Shown piece by piece: positions 34,247 through 44,309 of a stretch of 64,000 nucleotides of DNA. The notes beneath the pieces were generated by a model, which made no database searches, was not told the DNA's origin, and saw nothing but the letters and a program-made list of their open reading frames with translations. Made by a program: the position numbers and the translations under genes. How positions within the stretch are numbered: the first letter of the stretch is position 1; the number at the start of each line of letters is the position of its first letter. The DNA is from Methylobacterium fujisawaense (lineage in GTDB: Bacteria > Pseudomonadota > Alphaproteobacteria > Rhizobiales > Beijerinckiaceae), in contig NZ_JACJIM010000001.1 of NCBI RefSeq assembly GCF_014138435.1, forward strand, positions 682,001 to 746,000, given 5' to 3'.

Positions 34247-36109
34247 TCACCTCATGGCGCATAGATCCGGCACCGGGCTCTCGCGTGGTAAAATTGAATT
34301 TTTCCGCGATACTTGCGCCACCTTATTCTTGGAATGCTCGACTTTAAATAGGGCATCGACTTCCTGCGCAGGGCGCGGAGGACTGAACAGAAAGCCCTGC
34401 ATCTCATGAGCCCCCTCGGAGAGGACAGCGTTACGCTGGATGTCCGTCTCGATACCCTCCACAAGGGTCGTCATATTGAGGCTCTGGCCGAGACCGATAA
34501 TAGCCCGAATGATCGCGGCCGCCTCGGGTTTCTCGCCGATCTCGCGCACGAAGGACCGATCAATCTTGATCTTGTCAAAGGGGAACCGGCGCAGGTAGCT
34601 GATACTGGAGTAGCCGGTGCCGAAGTCGTCCATGGCGATGCGGATACCAAAACTGCGCAAGACGTGCAGTGTCTCAAGGTTCGCATCGGTTTCTTCCAGA
34701 AGTACGCTCTCGGTGATTTCCAGTTCGAGCCGACTCGGATCGAGGCCGCTTTCTGATAGAATCGAGAACACCATCGTCGCGAAGTTGCGCTGGCGCAGCT
34801 GATGGGCCGATACGTTGACCGCGACCCCGACGTGAGCGGGCCATCGCTTGGCATCCTCGCACGCCCGCCGCAACACCCACTCGCCCAACGGTACGATCAA
34901 GCCAGTTTCTTCTGCGATGGGAATGAACACCGCAGGGCTCACGAGGCCCCGCTCGGCGTGCCGCCACCGAACCAGGGCTTCAACGCCAGTCACGTCGTTG
35001 CTGCTGAGTTTGACGAGCGGCTGGTAGTGCACCTCAAAGCGCTCATTGGTCAGCGCCTCGCGCAGTTCCCGCTCCAAGTTGAGGCGGGCTCGTGCGCTTT
35101 CGTCCATCTGGGGTTCGAAGACCCGAAACGTCCCCCGCCCGTCCGATTTTGCTTGGTAGAGCGCCAGATCGGCGTTCTGCAGAAGCTGAGTGACGTCACG
35201 ATCCATCTCGCCGGACAACACAATTCCGGCACTCATACCGATCTCAACCCGCAATCCGTCGAGCTCGTAGGGCGCGCTGACTGACGCGATCAGTCGCCGC
35301 GCCAGCGCTTCCGCCGCCTTCAGGTCCTTGACCCGGTGCAGGACGACGAACTCGTCTCCCCCCATCCGCGCGACGGTAGTCCCTTCACGAACTTCTCGCT
35401 GAAGCCGCTGAGCGACACACCGTAGAAGTTGGTCGCCCACCGCGTGGCCGAACCCATCGTTGACGAGCTTGAACCGATCAAGGTCGAGACACAGCACGGC
35501 GAGGGAACGACCCGGCATAGGCTGCCCCAGCATTCCGTTGCCAAACTCATGCAAGGCCATGCGGTTGGGCAAATCGGTCAGGGCGTCGTGCCGCGCCATG
35601 TAGGTGATACGGTCTTCGTTGCGGCGGCGCTCAGTCACATCCTCGAAGGTTGCGACCCACCCGCCGCCGCTCATCGCCCTGTGAGTCGCTGAGACCGTTC
35701 GCCCATCCGCGAGCTCCCGCAGGATTGACGTAGCCTGCCCCTCGATAAGCGAGGTCCGAGTGCCTTCACTCAGAGCATCGACCGTGGTGCCAGCTGCGTA
35801 ACGTCCGAGGTCAACCAAGATCTCGATGATCTGTCGCTGGCTCATTCCGACATGCAAATGGTCTGTCGCAAGTCCGAAGATCTCCAGATATCTCTTGTTC
35901 CAGACCAACAAACGTCGATCCGCATCGAACATGCACAGGCCTTGGTTCATATTCTCCAAGGCTGCATCGAAGCGTCGATTTTGTTCAATCAGTTGCTCGT
36001 GCGGCACAGAGGACTGACTAAGCCACGGCACGAAGGTAGCTGTGGCATTGGAATACCAACACCAAATGCCACAAGAGGTTGGTAATTCCCAAGCATCGAG
36101 AGCAGACAT
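34247..36109 (-). CDS. PAS-GGDEF-EAL cyclic-di-GMP signalling protein
   Basis: A 620-residue cytoplasmic protein with a PAS domain (about 45-165; FDAALENMNQGLCMFDADRR), a diguanylate cyclase domain with intact MGGDEF (about residues 248-253) and a phosphodiesterase domain with intact EAL in GVEALVRWR (about 375), DDFGTGYSS and KIDRSFV. Both active sites look intact, so it could make and break c-di-GMP, with one activity normally dominant. The first 40 residues do not look like a sensor or membrane anchor and the ATG lacks a ribosome site, so the start is uncertain. Its codon use is less GC-biased than the core genes. Confidence 0.88.
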   Translation of the reverse strand: MSALDAWELPTSCGIWCWYSNATATFVPWLSQSSVPHEQLIEQNRRFDAALENMNQGLCMFDADRRLLVWNKRYLEIFGLATDHLHVGMSQRQIIEILVDLGRYAAGTTVDALSEGTRTSLIEGQATSILRELADGRTVSATHRAMSGGGWVATFEDVTERRRNEDRITYMARHDALTDLPNRMALHEFGNGMLGQPMPGRSLAVLCLDLDRFKLVNDGFGHAVGDQLLRCVAQRLQREVREGTTVARMGGDEFVVLHRVKDLKAAEALARRLIASVSAPYELDGLRVEIGMSAGIVLSGEMDRDVTQLLQNADLALYQAKSDGRGTFRVFEPQMDESARARLNLERELREALTNERFEVHYQPLVKLSSNDVTGVEALVRWRHAERGLVSPAVFIPIAEETGLIVPLGEWVLRRACEDAKRWPAHVGVAVNVSAHQLRQRNFATMVFSILSESGLDPSRLELEITESVLLEETDANLETLHVLRSFGIRIAMDDFGTGYSSISYLRRFPFDKIKIDRSFVREIGEKPEAAAIIRAIIGLGQSLNMTTLVEGIETDIQRNAVLSEGAHEMQGFLFSPPRPAQEVDALFKVEHSKNKVAQVSRKNSILPRESPVPDLCAMR

Positions 36110-36507
36110 GGAATGCGGTCAGCGTGTTGAATTTGGCATACGATAAGATAGATATCTTAATTTATTAGCTGCCTACTCGATGGGCATATGCACTTACAAT
36201 CATCAACTTAGCGAACCAAAGACAGGCGCTCACTACAGCTTGTCCGATTGTATCACGGGCCGGCCTCTGCACGATGCGCACCGGCAAGCGCTGCAGTGTC
36301 GGGAGCGGGACCCATCCGGTCGTATGCATTTGCCGTGCTCAGTAAAGGAAGCGGAAGGGCTGAAATTCACCCCAAGCCATTCCGGAAGCGACCCAAGCCG
36401 GCCGTGCAGGCCGTTGTTAGGTTTTTCCGAAAGCGGTCCTTTGCAGGAACCCATCGACCTTGGCTCGCGGTATGGCGCGAACCGAGACATAGCGGCTGGA
36501 TAGGGCC
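36110..36507. other. 398-bp gap, AT-richer
   Basis: No gene is supported. It contains an AT-rich patch next to the GGDEF/EAL start (about 36110-36200), which probably holds that gene's promoter, and leads into the MerR-type promoter on the right. Confidence 0.45.
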
Positions 36508-36538
36508 TTGACTTAGAGCGCACTCCAACTCCTAGCCT
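36508..36538 (+). promoter_or_regulatory. MerR-type promoter with 19-bp spacer and dyad
   Basis: TTGACT (36508-36513) and TAGCCT (36533-36538) are separated by 19 bp, the overlong spacing that MerR-family activators untwist. The spacer carries an imperfect dyad TTAGAG-CGCA-CTCCAA (36513-36528), as in MerR relatives that respond to aldehydes or redox stress. It lies 28 bp upstream of the merR-like ATG, so the regulator probably controls itself and the next gene. Confidence 0.75.
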
Positions 36539-36566
36539 CAGATGCGTCGTGGCGAGAACGGTGCTC

Positions 36567-36995
36567 ATGAAGATTGGCGAACTGGCGAAGCGTTCGGGAC
36601 TGTCCGCTCACACCATCCGCTATTACGAGCGGATCGGACTGCTTCCCTATGCCGACCGGGACCAATCGAGCCAACGTGACTACGACGCATCGATCCTGAT
36701 CTGGATCGCGTTCCTTGGCCGTCTCAAGACGACTGGAATGCCGATCCGGGAGATGCTGCGCTACGCAGCCTTGCGGGAGAGCGGCGTCGTCACCGAGGCT
36801 GAGCGCCGGGACATGCTGGAGCAGCACCGCGAGCGCGTCCGCGCCCACGTGGCTGACCTGCAAGCCTGCCTCCTCGTCCTCGACACCAAGATCACCGGCT
36901 ACGCCGGTCCGGACGAGAGGACACAGGCCTATGACGAAATTCCCCCACAGCGGCAGCGAAAGCCGGCTCGAACGCGGACGACGGGCACTCGCTGA
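36567..36995 (+). CDS. MerR-family transcriptional regulator
   Basis: A 142-residue regulator. Residues 1-70 are the MerR winged helix (MKIGELAKRSGLSAHTIRYY, ERIGLLPYADRD) followed by the coiled dimer helix (RDMLEQHRERVRAHVADLQ). There are no cysteines at metal-ligand positions apart from one in the dimer helix, so a metal sensor of the MerR/ZntR type is unlikely; the group with AdhR/NmlR-like regulators fits better. Its 3' end overlaps the next gene by 65 bp in another frame. Confidence 0.85.
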   Translation: MKIGELAKRSGLSAHTIRYYERIGLLPYADRDQSSQRDYDASILIWIAFLGRLKTTGMPIREMLRYAALRESGVVTEAERRDMLEQHRERVRAHVADLQACLLVLDTKITGYAGPDERTQAYDEIPPQRQRKPARTRTTGTR

Positions 36996-37320
36996 GATCG
37001 ACGGCGAGGCCGGAGAGAAGGTCGTCGCCTCGCTCGCCGACATTGCCCCCGACTTCGCGACCTACCTGCTCGAGTTCCCCTTCGGCGACATCTACAGCCG
37101 CCCCGGCCTCGACCTGCGCGCCCGCGAGATCGCCACCATCGCGGCTCTGACAGCGATGGGCAACGCGGCCCCGCAGCTCAAGGTTCACATCGCGGCGGGC
37201 CTTAATGTTGGTCTCTCGCGCGAAGAAATCACCGAGATCATTATGCAGATGGCCGTCTACGCAGGATTTCCTGCGGCACTCAATGGCCTGTTCGCTGCCA
37301 AGGAGGTATTCGCGAAATGA
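36931..37320 (+). CDS. carboxymuconolactone-decarboxylase-family protein
   Basis: A 129-residue protein of the CMD/AhpD superfamily: FATYLLEFPFGDIYSRPGLD, REIATIAALTAMGNAAPQLK, VHIAAGLNVGLSREEITEI, MQMAVYAGFPAALNGL. The CxxC of the AhpD peroxidase branch is absent, so it belongs to the decarboxylase-like branch. The ATG at 36931 lies inside the merR-like gene (65 bp overlap, different frame), so the two are co-transcribed and probably coupled in translation. The substrate is not known; a role in detoxifying a reactive carbonyl compound would suit the regulator type. Confidence 0.83.
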   Translation: MTKFPHSGSESRLERGRRALAEIDGEAGEKVVASLADIAPDFATYLLEFPFGDIYSRPGLDLRAREIATIAALTAMGNAAPQLKVHIAAGLNVGLSREEITEIIMQMAVYAGFPAALNGLFAAKEVFAK

Positions 37321-37752
37321 TGCGCCGACCGATGTGATTGCGGCGGGTCGAACGCAAACGTCATAACGAGGTCCGCTTCGAAGCGTTTGTCGCCCGAAAG
37401 CGGACCAGCGGAAAATCACCGAAAGCCGCCATTCCTATAACAACCCAGATCGGGCGTCATGGACATGTCCCGGGCTTCTTGAAAGCCGTCAGTCGCCGGC
37501 TGCCACACAAAGTCGGCTCAGGGGGATTGCGGGCCTAGACGCATGCCGAGCTTGCTCGTGTCGTTCTTCGAGAGCGAGCAACCGTGATCTACACTGTGAT
37601 ACCGCATCCGGCCCTTCAGTCGAGCCGACCCTGTCGGCAGAAACAGATCTCACGGTTGCGCGATACCCGTAGCCGTTTAGGCAGGTGGTAACCCTTGCTG
37701 GATGGTATGCCATCGGACGCCTCGTAGCGTTCCACTATCCGCCGGATCATCG
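37321..37752. other. 432-bp gap before MCP
   Basis: No credible gene, repeat or RNA. Base composition is moderate. The promoter of the MCP gene is expected here, but no clear -35/-10 pair was found. Confidence 0.45.
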
Positions 37753-39438
37753 ATGCGTATCTCGATCAAGGCCGCGCTTGCCGGCCTTTTTGCTTTACTG
37801 GCAGTCATTATAGCCGGCGAAAGTGCCCTCACGCTGCTCAAGCTCAGCGCGATCCGTCACAGTGCGACCGAAGTCGCAGGCAACTGGCTGCCCTCCGTTC
37901 AAACGCTCGGCGAGCTGAACTCAGCCGTCGATAAGGCTCGCGTGCGCCAGTACCGGCTCGTAGCCGCGACGCGTGACACACAGCAACTGGCCGAGCATCG
38001 TAAGCAGTACTTGTCGGCAATCGAAGCCGCTGAACAGGTCAGCAAACGCTATGAAGCGCTTATCTCCTCGCCCCAGGAGCGCGCTCTCCACGATCAGTTC
38101 GTGCAAGAGTGGACCGAATTCGGAGCCATCGGCAAGCATGCGGTCGAGCTGATGGATGCAGGCCGCCAGCCGGAGGCGCTAACCGAGATTACGCAGCCTG
38201 AGATCGTGAGGCTCTACTCAGGCTTGTCTCAGATCATCACACAAGCTGTGGCCCTCAATCGAAAGGGTGCTCAGGACGAGGCGGACACGACCGTGTCCAA
38301 CGTCGACGAAACAGCACGCGTGACCTACGTCGCGATGGTCGTCGCCCTTGTCCTTGCGCTTGGAGCGACGCTGTTCAGCCTCCTCCGCGTCGCGCACCCG
38401 ATCACCCGCATGACGGCCACGATGGGCACGCTCGCGGCCGGCGATACCTCTGTCACGGTTCCCGGGGCCGACCGACGCGACGAGCTTGGCGCGATGGCCG
38501 CCGCCGTACAGGTGTTCAAGGACAACCTGATCCGCACCCGGCAGCTTGAAGCAGAGACTGCCCAGGCCCGTTTGGCTGCCGAGGAACAACGCAAGGCCGG
38601 CATGCGGCAGATGGCCGACAGCTTTGAGGCCGCCGTCGGCGGCATCATCGGCCTGGTGTCGTCCTCAGCGACCGAGCTGCAGGCGACCGCGCAGACCATG
38701 ACCGCCACGGCGACGGAAACGGCGAGCCAGTCGACCACGGTGGCCGCGGCCGCCGAGGAGGCCGCCTCGAACGTCAACACCGTCGCTGCGGCCGCTGAGG
38801 AACTCGGTTCGTCCGTTCAGGAGATCGGTCGGCAGGTGGCCGGCTCGGCGGGTCTCGCGCGGACCGCTGTTACCGAGGCCGGTCAGACCGGCGGACTTGT
38901 TCAGGAGCTGAGCGCCGCGGTGTCGCGCATCGGCGATGTGGTCACAATGATCTCCTCGATCGCTGGGCAGACGAACCTTCTGGCTCTGAACGCGACGATC
39001 GAGGCGGCGCGCGCCGGCGCGGCAGGGCGCGGCTTCGCGGTCGTGGCGTCTGAGGTGAAGGCGCTCGCTGAGCAGACCGCCAAGGCGACGGGTGAGATAT
39101 CGGGTCAGATCGCTCAGATCCAGGCCTCGACCGGTCAAGCTGTCACGTCGATCACCGGGATCACCGAACGGATCCGCGAGATCAGCGGCGTTGCGACCTC
39201 GATCGCCGCAGCCGTCGAGGAACAGGGTGCGGCGACTCAGGAGATCGTCAGGAATGTCTCTCAGGCGGCGCAGGGTACCGGTGAGGTGACAAGCAACATC
39301 GCGGGTGTTGCCGGTGCGGCCGAGGAGACGGGCGCGGCGGCGAGCCAGGTCCTCGGCGCGGCCTCGGAGTTGTCGCGCCAGTCAGAGCACCTCAGTGCTG
39401 AGGTTGCGCGCTTCCTAGCCACCGTGAGGGCGGCATAG
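37753..39438 (+). CDS. methyl-accepting chemotaxis protein (transmembrane)
   Basis: A 561-residue chemoreceptor: first membrane helix about 8-28, a four-helix-bundle type periplasmic region ([34 protein letters not shown]), second helix about 190-212 ([20 protein letters not shown]), HAMP, then the signalling domain with tip [20 protein letters not shown]. No CheR-binding pentapeptide at the C-terminus. I chose the ATG at 37753 ([11 protein letters not shown]). It stands alone, away from the che operon, and is followed by a hairpin. Confidence 0.93.
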   Translation: MRISIKAALAGLFALLAVIIAGESALTLLKLSAIRHSATEVAGNWLPSVQTLGELNSAVDKARVRQYRLVAATRDTQQLAEHRKQYLSAIEAAEQVSKRYEALISSPQERALHDQFVQEWTEFGAIGKHAVELMDAGRQPEALTEITQPEIVRLYSGLSQIITQAVALNRKGAQDEADTTVSNVDETARVTYVAMVVALVLALGATLFSLLRVAHPITRMTATMGTLAAGDTSVTVPGADRRDELGAMAAAVQVFKDNLIRTRQLEAETAQARLAAEEQRKAGMRQMADSFEAAVGGIIGLVSSSATELQATAQTMTATATETASQSTTVAAAAEEAASNVNTVAAAAEELGSSVQEIGRQVAGSAGLARTAVTEAGQTGGLVQELSAAVSRIGDVVTMISSIAGQTNLLALNATIEAARAGAAGRGFAVVASEVKALAEQTAKATGEISGQIAQIQASTGQAVTSITGITERIREISGVATSIAAAVEEQGAATQEIVRNVSQAAQGTGEVTSNIAGVAGAAEETGAAASQVLGAASELSRQSEHLSAEVARFLATVRAA

Positions 39439-39446
39439 AGCCTAAC

Positions 39447-39475
39447 GAGGCCGTGCTTTTCAGGAGCACGGCCTC
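39447..39475 (+). terminator. hairpin downstream of MCP
   Basis: GAGGCCGTGCT (39447-39457) pairs perfectly with AGCACGGCCTC (39465-39475) around a 7-nt loop, 8 bp after the MCP stop. There is no U-tract on the 3' side. Likely a terminator or a transcript-end stabiliser. Confidence 0.65.
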
Positions 39476-39522
39476 AACCATGCTGTCCGCTTCGCCACAT
39501 CCCCTTACGAAAGCGGATCGGC

Positions 39523-39765
39523 TTAAAGCCGCCCGCTCAGCTCGAAGGTTTCGGCTGCAGGAGCTAGGGCGATCAGCGCCGTGGCGGTGATCGGACCCAT
39601 ACCTGGGATGGTCATCAGCCTGCGCGCCATCTCGTCCTCGCGAGCACGCTCGGCGATCTCGCGGTCGAGACTCGCAGGCCTGGATCTCCTCGCCCGAGAC
39701 GTAGCCCCGGTCCGCGCCCATTACGAAGCGTCCATCCCGCCCTATCACCCTGGCGGACACTCTTA
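39523..39765 (-). mobile_element. IS110-family transposase remnant
   Basis: The reverse strand reads EIAERAREDEMARRLMTIPG followed by MGPITATALIALAP and a stop at 39523, which is the start of the C-terminal Transposase_20 region of IS110/IS1111 transposases. It is cut off just after that motif, and upstream the frame shifts (GEEIQA is in another frame). A dead fragment. Confidence 0.65.
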
Positions 39766-39965
39766 ACAACCCAGGCGTTTCCCCACAGCCATTGTCGAGA
39801 CCAGCCGTAAATGTCGGTTTGTGAAAGGCGTACGCAAATCGCCCGGACGTTCAGGGCGGCAACAACGTAATGAGAGAAAGGCCACTCCCGAAGGAGCGGC
39901 CCAAGTCAGGGAGGAAACGCCCACAAATGGGCTGCACGGTGTTGAGACGTGCGCCGCAGCAACTT

Positions 39966-42749
39966 TTATGCACTGCGGCGGTTCCGGAATGAACCATGCG
40001 GGTGACGGTCGACTGAGCGACGGCGCGCGTCCATGATCCGTTCTGGTCGACCGAACAGGTATCCCTGCAGCTCGTCGCATCCCTCAGCGACAAGGAAATC
40101 GCGCTCCTCGACGGTTTCAACCCCCTCGGCGAGCACCGTGATGCCCAACGCGTGACCCAGGGCGATGGCGGCGCGCATGACGGCGACGCCCTGGCTGCCA
40201 TTCGACAGGTTCCGAACGAAGGTCTGGTCGATCTTGATCTTGTCGAACGGGAAACAACGCATGTAGTTCAACGAAGAGTAGCCCGTACCGAAATCGTCCA
40301 TGATGATGGACACGCCCATCCGATGCAAAGCCTTCAGGATCTCCAGGTTCGTCAGGTCGTCCCGAAGGAGCACGCTTTCGGTGATCTCGAGCTCCAGCAG
40401 CTTCGCCGGCAGATCCGAACGTGCGAGTGCGCGTTCCACCACGGCGACGAGTTCCTTCTCTCGGAACTGCACGGCCGAGAGATTCACGGCCACGCGCAGG
40501 CCCGGCAGCCAACCGGCGGCGTCCTCGCAGGCGCGCTGTAGGACCCACGAGCCGATCTCGCGGATGAGGCCGGTCTCCTCGCAGATCGGAATGAACGCGG
40601 CGGGCGGGACGAGGCCGCGCGTGGGATGGCGCCAGCGCAGCAGCGCCTCGTACCCGGTCACCGCGCGGCTCGCCGCTCCGACGATGGGTTGGTAGTGCAG
40701 CTCGAACTGCCCCTTCTCCAGAGCACAGCCGAGATCCTCCTCCAGCCGCCGCCGTTCACGGTTCTCGCATTCCATCTGCGGTTGGTAGAGGCACCATGTG
40801 CGCCTGCCGGAGGCCTTGGCCCGGTAAAGGGCGATGTCGGCGTTGCGCAGTAGCGTTTCGGGCGAGCCGTCCGCCACGTCCGCCCGCGCCACTCCGATGC
40901 TCGTCCCGATCGAGAGGTGGACGCCCTCGATAACGAACGGGGTTCCGAGAGCGGAGACGATGCGTTCGGCCAGTCGAACGGCATCCGCCTCTTCGTCCTG
41001 CCCGAATCGCACGACGGCGAACTCGTCCCCGCCGAGGCGCGCCAGGACGTCGGGGGCGGCGATCAGAGCCGAGAGCCGCGCCGCGACCGCCCGAAGCAGC
41101 GCATCGCCGAGGGGATGGCCGTGGACGTCGTTGACCTGTTTAAAGCCGTCCAGGTCGAGCAGGAGCAATGCCCCCCCGCCGCCATCCATCGGCGTGCGCC
41201 CGCGTTCGGCCAGCAGCCGACCGGTGGCTTCCTGCAACAGGACGCGGTTCGGCAACCCGGTCAGCGCGTCGTGATGCGCCATATGGGCGATCATGGCCTG
41301 GGCGCGGTGCCGTTCCGTGATGTCCTCGAAGGTGCAGACGATGCCGCCACTCGGCACGGCTGCGGTCGTCACGCCGACGATGCGGCCGTCGGTCAGATCG
41401 CAGACCAGTGCCGCCGGGCGGCTCTCCCTCACACTGGCGGCGAGGATATCCGACAGTCGATCTCCCTCGGCCTTCGACATGGAGGCGATGATCTGACGGA
41501 GCAGGACATCGAGAGGGCTACCCGCTTCGCGTAGGAGCGGCGGGATGTCGAACAGCTCGGTCATGCGGGCGTTCAGGACGACGAGCCTGCTCTCGTGGTC
41601 GAGCAGCAGCACCCCCTGGCTCATGCTATCCAATGCGGTCCCGAACCGGGCGTATTCGTCCCGCAGGCGGCGGTCCGCCGATGCCCTTTCCTCGGCGGCA
41701 GCCTGCGCCGCGCTGGACGAGGCGAGGCGCTCTTGGGCGCGAAGCTGCGCCTTGGCGATCCTGACGATGAAAAACACGCCGCCGACGAGCAGCGCCACCG
41801 TCGCGGTCAAGGGCAGGGTCTGCGCCCGCCATGGGGTCAGCGTCGCCGAGATGGTGCGGCTCGTGCCCATGATGATCGGATAATGCTCCATGAGCTGGGC
41901 CGCGACGATCCGATCCTGCCCGTCGATCGGTGTCGTCATGCGTTCCACGCCGGAGGTTGGACGTTCCGCCCCTTGGACCCGCATCCATTTGAGCGGCGGG
42001 ACCTTGCGTCCGATCGCGCCGGGCGGACGCGGATGGCGTGCCAGCATGGTCAGATCCGTGTGGACGAACGAGATGACGTCGGCCTCGTCGGGGGAGACCC
42101 TGGCATAGAGCCGCTCGAAGTAGCGGAGGTCTACGGCTCCAATCATGTAGCCGACGGATTGGCCATCGATGTCCGCGATGCGGTGGGCGACGATCAGATC
42201 CAGGCCCGAACCGTCCGGCCGGGCCGTGCCGGCGACGATAATCTTCCGTTCGGAGGGATCACGGCCGAGATCTTCGAGGAAAGAAGGACGGGACGATTCT
42301 TTATCTGCGGGCCGGTCGATCGAGGAGTTGATCGTCCTGCCCTGGAGGTCGATGATTGATATCTCCTTGACCTGGGGTAGGGCCGAGACGCCGGCACGGA
42401 GCTTGTCGTGCATGGCCGTGCTCGAGCCAAGCGACGCGAACGAGCGGTCGGCCGACGATCGAGCGCTGGCAAGCTCCCTCGCCACGTCCAGCTGAATGAC
42501 CTCCATCGCCTGCATCGACCTGTCGGCCTGCTCGGAAAGCAGGGTCGTGAGGCTGACAAGGCTTCGCTCGGTGCTGCGGATCTCCAGCTCGTAGAGCTTT
42601 TGCGCCACGAGGATCCCGGCCCCGGTGAGGACCACGGCAAGGACGATGCCTGCAGTCGTAAGCGACGTTGCGGACAAGGTTGGATGTCGTGCCAATCGGA
42701 TCGCCCGGCGCGCTCTGGAGGATCCTCGCAACGTCCAAGTCGAAGGCAT
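39966..42749 (-). CDS. membrane sensor PAS-GGDEF-EAL protein
   Basis: A 927-residue c-di-GMP protein with a membrane helix at about 26-50 (LTTAGIVLAVVLTGAGILVA), a periplasmic sensor of about 255 residues (PDC/Cache-like: SALPQVKEISIIDLQGRTIN, GYMIGAVDLRYFERLYA), a second helix (about 308-326), a PAS domain (FGTALDSMSQGVLLLDHESR), GGDEF with intact LGGDEFA (about 573) and EAL with intact YEALLRWR (about 701), DDFGTGYSS and KIDQTFV. It shares the PAS-GGDEF-EAL architecture with the 34247-36109 gene but adds an extracytoplasmic sensor. IS110 remnants lie on both sides. Confidence 0.92.
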   Translation of the reverse strand: MPSTWTLRGSSRARRAIRLARHPTLSATSLTTAGIVLAVVLTGAGILVAQKLYELEIRSTERSLVSLTTLLSEQADRSMQAMEVIQLDVARELASARSSADRSFASLGSSTAMHDKLRAGVSALPQVKEISIIDLQGRTINSSIDRPADKESSRPSFLEDLGRDPSERKIIVAGTARPDGSGLDLIVAHRIADIDGQSVGYMIGAVDLRYFERLYARVSPDEADVISFVHTDLTMLARHPRPPGAIGRKVPPLKWMRVQGAERPTSGVERMTTPIDGQDRIVAAQLMEHYPIIMGTSRTISATLTPWRAQTLPLTATVALLVGGVFFIVRIAKAQLRAQERLASSSAAQAAAEERASADRRLRDEYARFGTALDSMSQGVLLLDHESRLVVLNARMTELFDIPPLLREAGSPLDVLLRQIIASMSKAEGDRLSDILAASVRESRPAALVCDLTDGRIVGVTTAAVPSGGIVCTFEDITERHRAQAMIAHMAHHDALTGLPNRVLLQEATGRLLAERGRTPMDGGGGALLLLDLDGFKQVNDVHGHPLGDALLRAVAARLSALIAAPDVLARLGGDEFAVVRFGQDEEADAVRLAERIVSALGTPFVIEGVHLSIGTSIGVARADVADGSPETLLRNADIALYRAKASGRRTWCLYQPQMECENRERRRLEEDLGCALEKGQFELHYQPIVGAASRAVTGYEALLRWRHPTRGLVPPAAFIPICEETGLIREIGSWVLQRACEDAAGWLPGLRVAVNLSAVQFREKELVAVVERALARSDLPAKLLELEITESVLLRDDLTNLEILKALHRMGVSIIMDDFGTGYSSLNYMRCFPFDKIKIDQTFVRNLSNGSQGVAVMRAAIALGHALGITVLAEGVETVEERDFLVAEGCDELQGYLFGRPERIMDARRRSVDRHPHGSFRNRRSA

Positions 42750-44309
42750 GTCCGCTTAGCGTCCGTCTGGGCAGTTGTTTGACACAAGCTCGACGAAGCG
42801 CCTTGCCATCCGTGCAGCTTCACCGTGGCATCCCGAAGTTGAGGCGGTGTGAACAGCGTCGACCCTCGACCAGACTGAGACTTCCGAGCCCGTAGAGCGC
42901 CGCGAACAGGCAAGCGACCGCCGGCGCGCTGCTGTCGCGACCGCTCGTGACGCGAGTGCAGCCACCGTTAGACTCAGCTCGCAGAGCGCAGCCCCAACAA
43001 TGCCGGTGGTGAGCTTCCGGCGTCGCACGCCCGGAGCATCGATGCCGTCGTCCGGTTTTCCGGATGCGGCGGAGGCGGGCTGGAGGGCAAGGTCGAGGCT
43101 CTATGCCGCGGGCAGAACATTGCCCGCAACGACCATCGAGGCGTGTCGACCAGCGTCCGCTTTTTCATCGGTGCGTCTGGAAGCAGATGGGGTGGATGGC
43201 GCCCGCTCCGACTGACGGCACCTGAGTGCCACGATGTGGTCGCTGTCGACGCAGCAGCCACGCGGCTGCAGGAGCCATCCCCCTGGAGATTACCACCGTC
43301 GTGGTGACCGGGCTGGCCGATCAGATCGGCGCCGTGCAGATCCCGCTCACCCGACTCGAGAAGGCGCTGCTGGCCTGGCATCGGGACAGTGACCTGTCGC
43401 GGCGCCTGGCGACGATCCCCGGTCTCGGCATCGTCTCGGCGACGGCGCTGGCCGCTTCGGTGAGTAGGCCCGAGCGCTTCCGCAATGGTCGACGGTTCGC
43501 CCCCTCGCTGGGCCGGACACCGCTGCAGAACTCCAGCGGCGGCAAGGAGCGCCTGGGCCGGATCTCGCGCATGGGCGACCGCGACCTGCGCCGTCTGCTC
43601 GTGATCGGCCTGACCCCTCTGGTCCGGCGCGCGAAGGCGATGCCGACCTCGGTCGACCCGCGGCTGCCGGCGCTGCTCCAGCGCAAGCCGGTCCGCGTTG
43701 TGACTGTTGCGGCGGCCAATCGCACCGCACGTGTCGCCTGGGCGATCATGACCCGCGGCGGTAGCGACCGCATACCGGCGGCCATTGCCGCCTGACGGCA
43801 CGGCGAGGAGACTTTTCCAGGTTGCGCGGACGATGAGACTTGATGGCGAACCGGTCAGACCGGGAGGCGGGACACCCCGGAATACGTCGTCGGCGTCATG
43901 GCTCGCAAAGCAGAGTGGGACCCAGCGCGCGGATACCATCAGGGCCAGCGGTCAACATCAACGCCTGCATCGACAGGCCGGACACAAGACGGCACCCGAC
44001 CAACGCGTCCGAAGCCCAACTCGTCACTTGCAATGCGGGCGCCTTCCACACAGGACGCTCCACCTTCGATTGTCGAAGAGCGTGTCAGCCCGCGAGTTTC
44101 CCTGCGATCCCATGAGGTCCGATTCCGCCATGATGTGGATGCTGTCCTGTCCTGCGATCGTCTGCTCGGCCAGGGTTGCCAGCATTCGTGGCGACGCCCG
44201 CCACTTCCGCGGCTCAAGCGAACGAGCTACGCTTCGATCGGCTCAGGGCGCGGCATGTTCGATCGGAATGGCCTAACCTTCTTCCTGGAACTCGCCCTCA
44301 CGGTCGGGG
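42750..44309. other. 1.5-kb decayed segment between GGDEF/EAL gene and symporter fragment
   Basis: Apart from the IS110 remnant at 43274-43795, the segment holds no supported gene. The frames on both strands are fragmentary and arginine/serine-rich, and several look like shadows of decayed sequence. It appears to be an IS landing area. Confidence 0.5.
43274..43795 (+). mobile_element. IS110-family transposase, 3' portion
   Basis: The forward frame encodes about 170 residues of the Transposase_20 half of an IS110-type enzyme: LTRLEKALLAWHRDSDLSRR, LATIPGLGIVSATALAASV, FAPSLGRTPLQNSSGGKERL, GRISRMGDRDLRRLLVIG, ending with a normal C-terminus. The N-terminal DEDD catalytic half is missing, so it cannot act on its own. 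It differs in sequence from the 39.5-kb fragment (GLGIVSATAL against GMGPITATAL), so they come from different elements. Confidence 0.8.
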
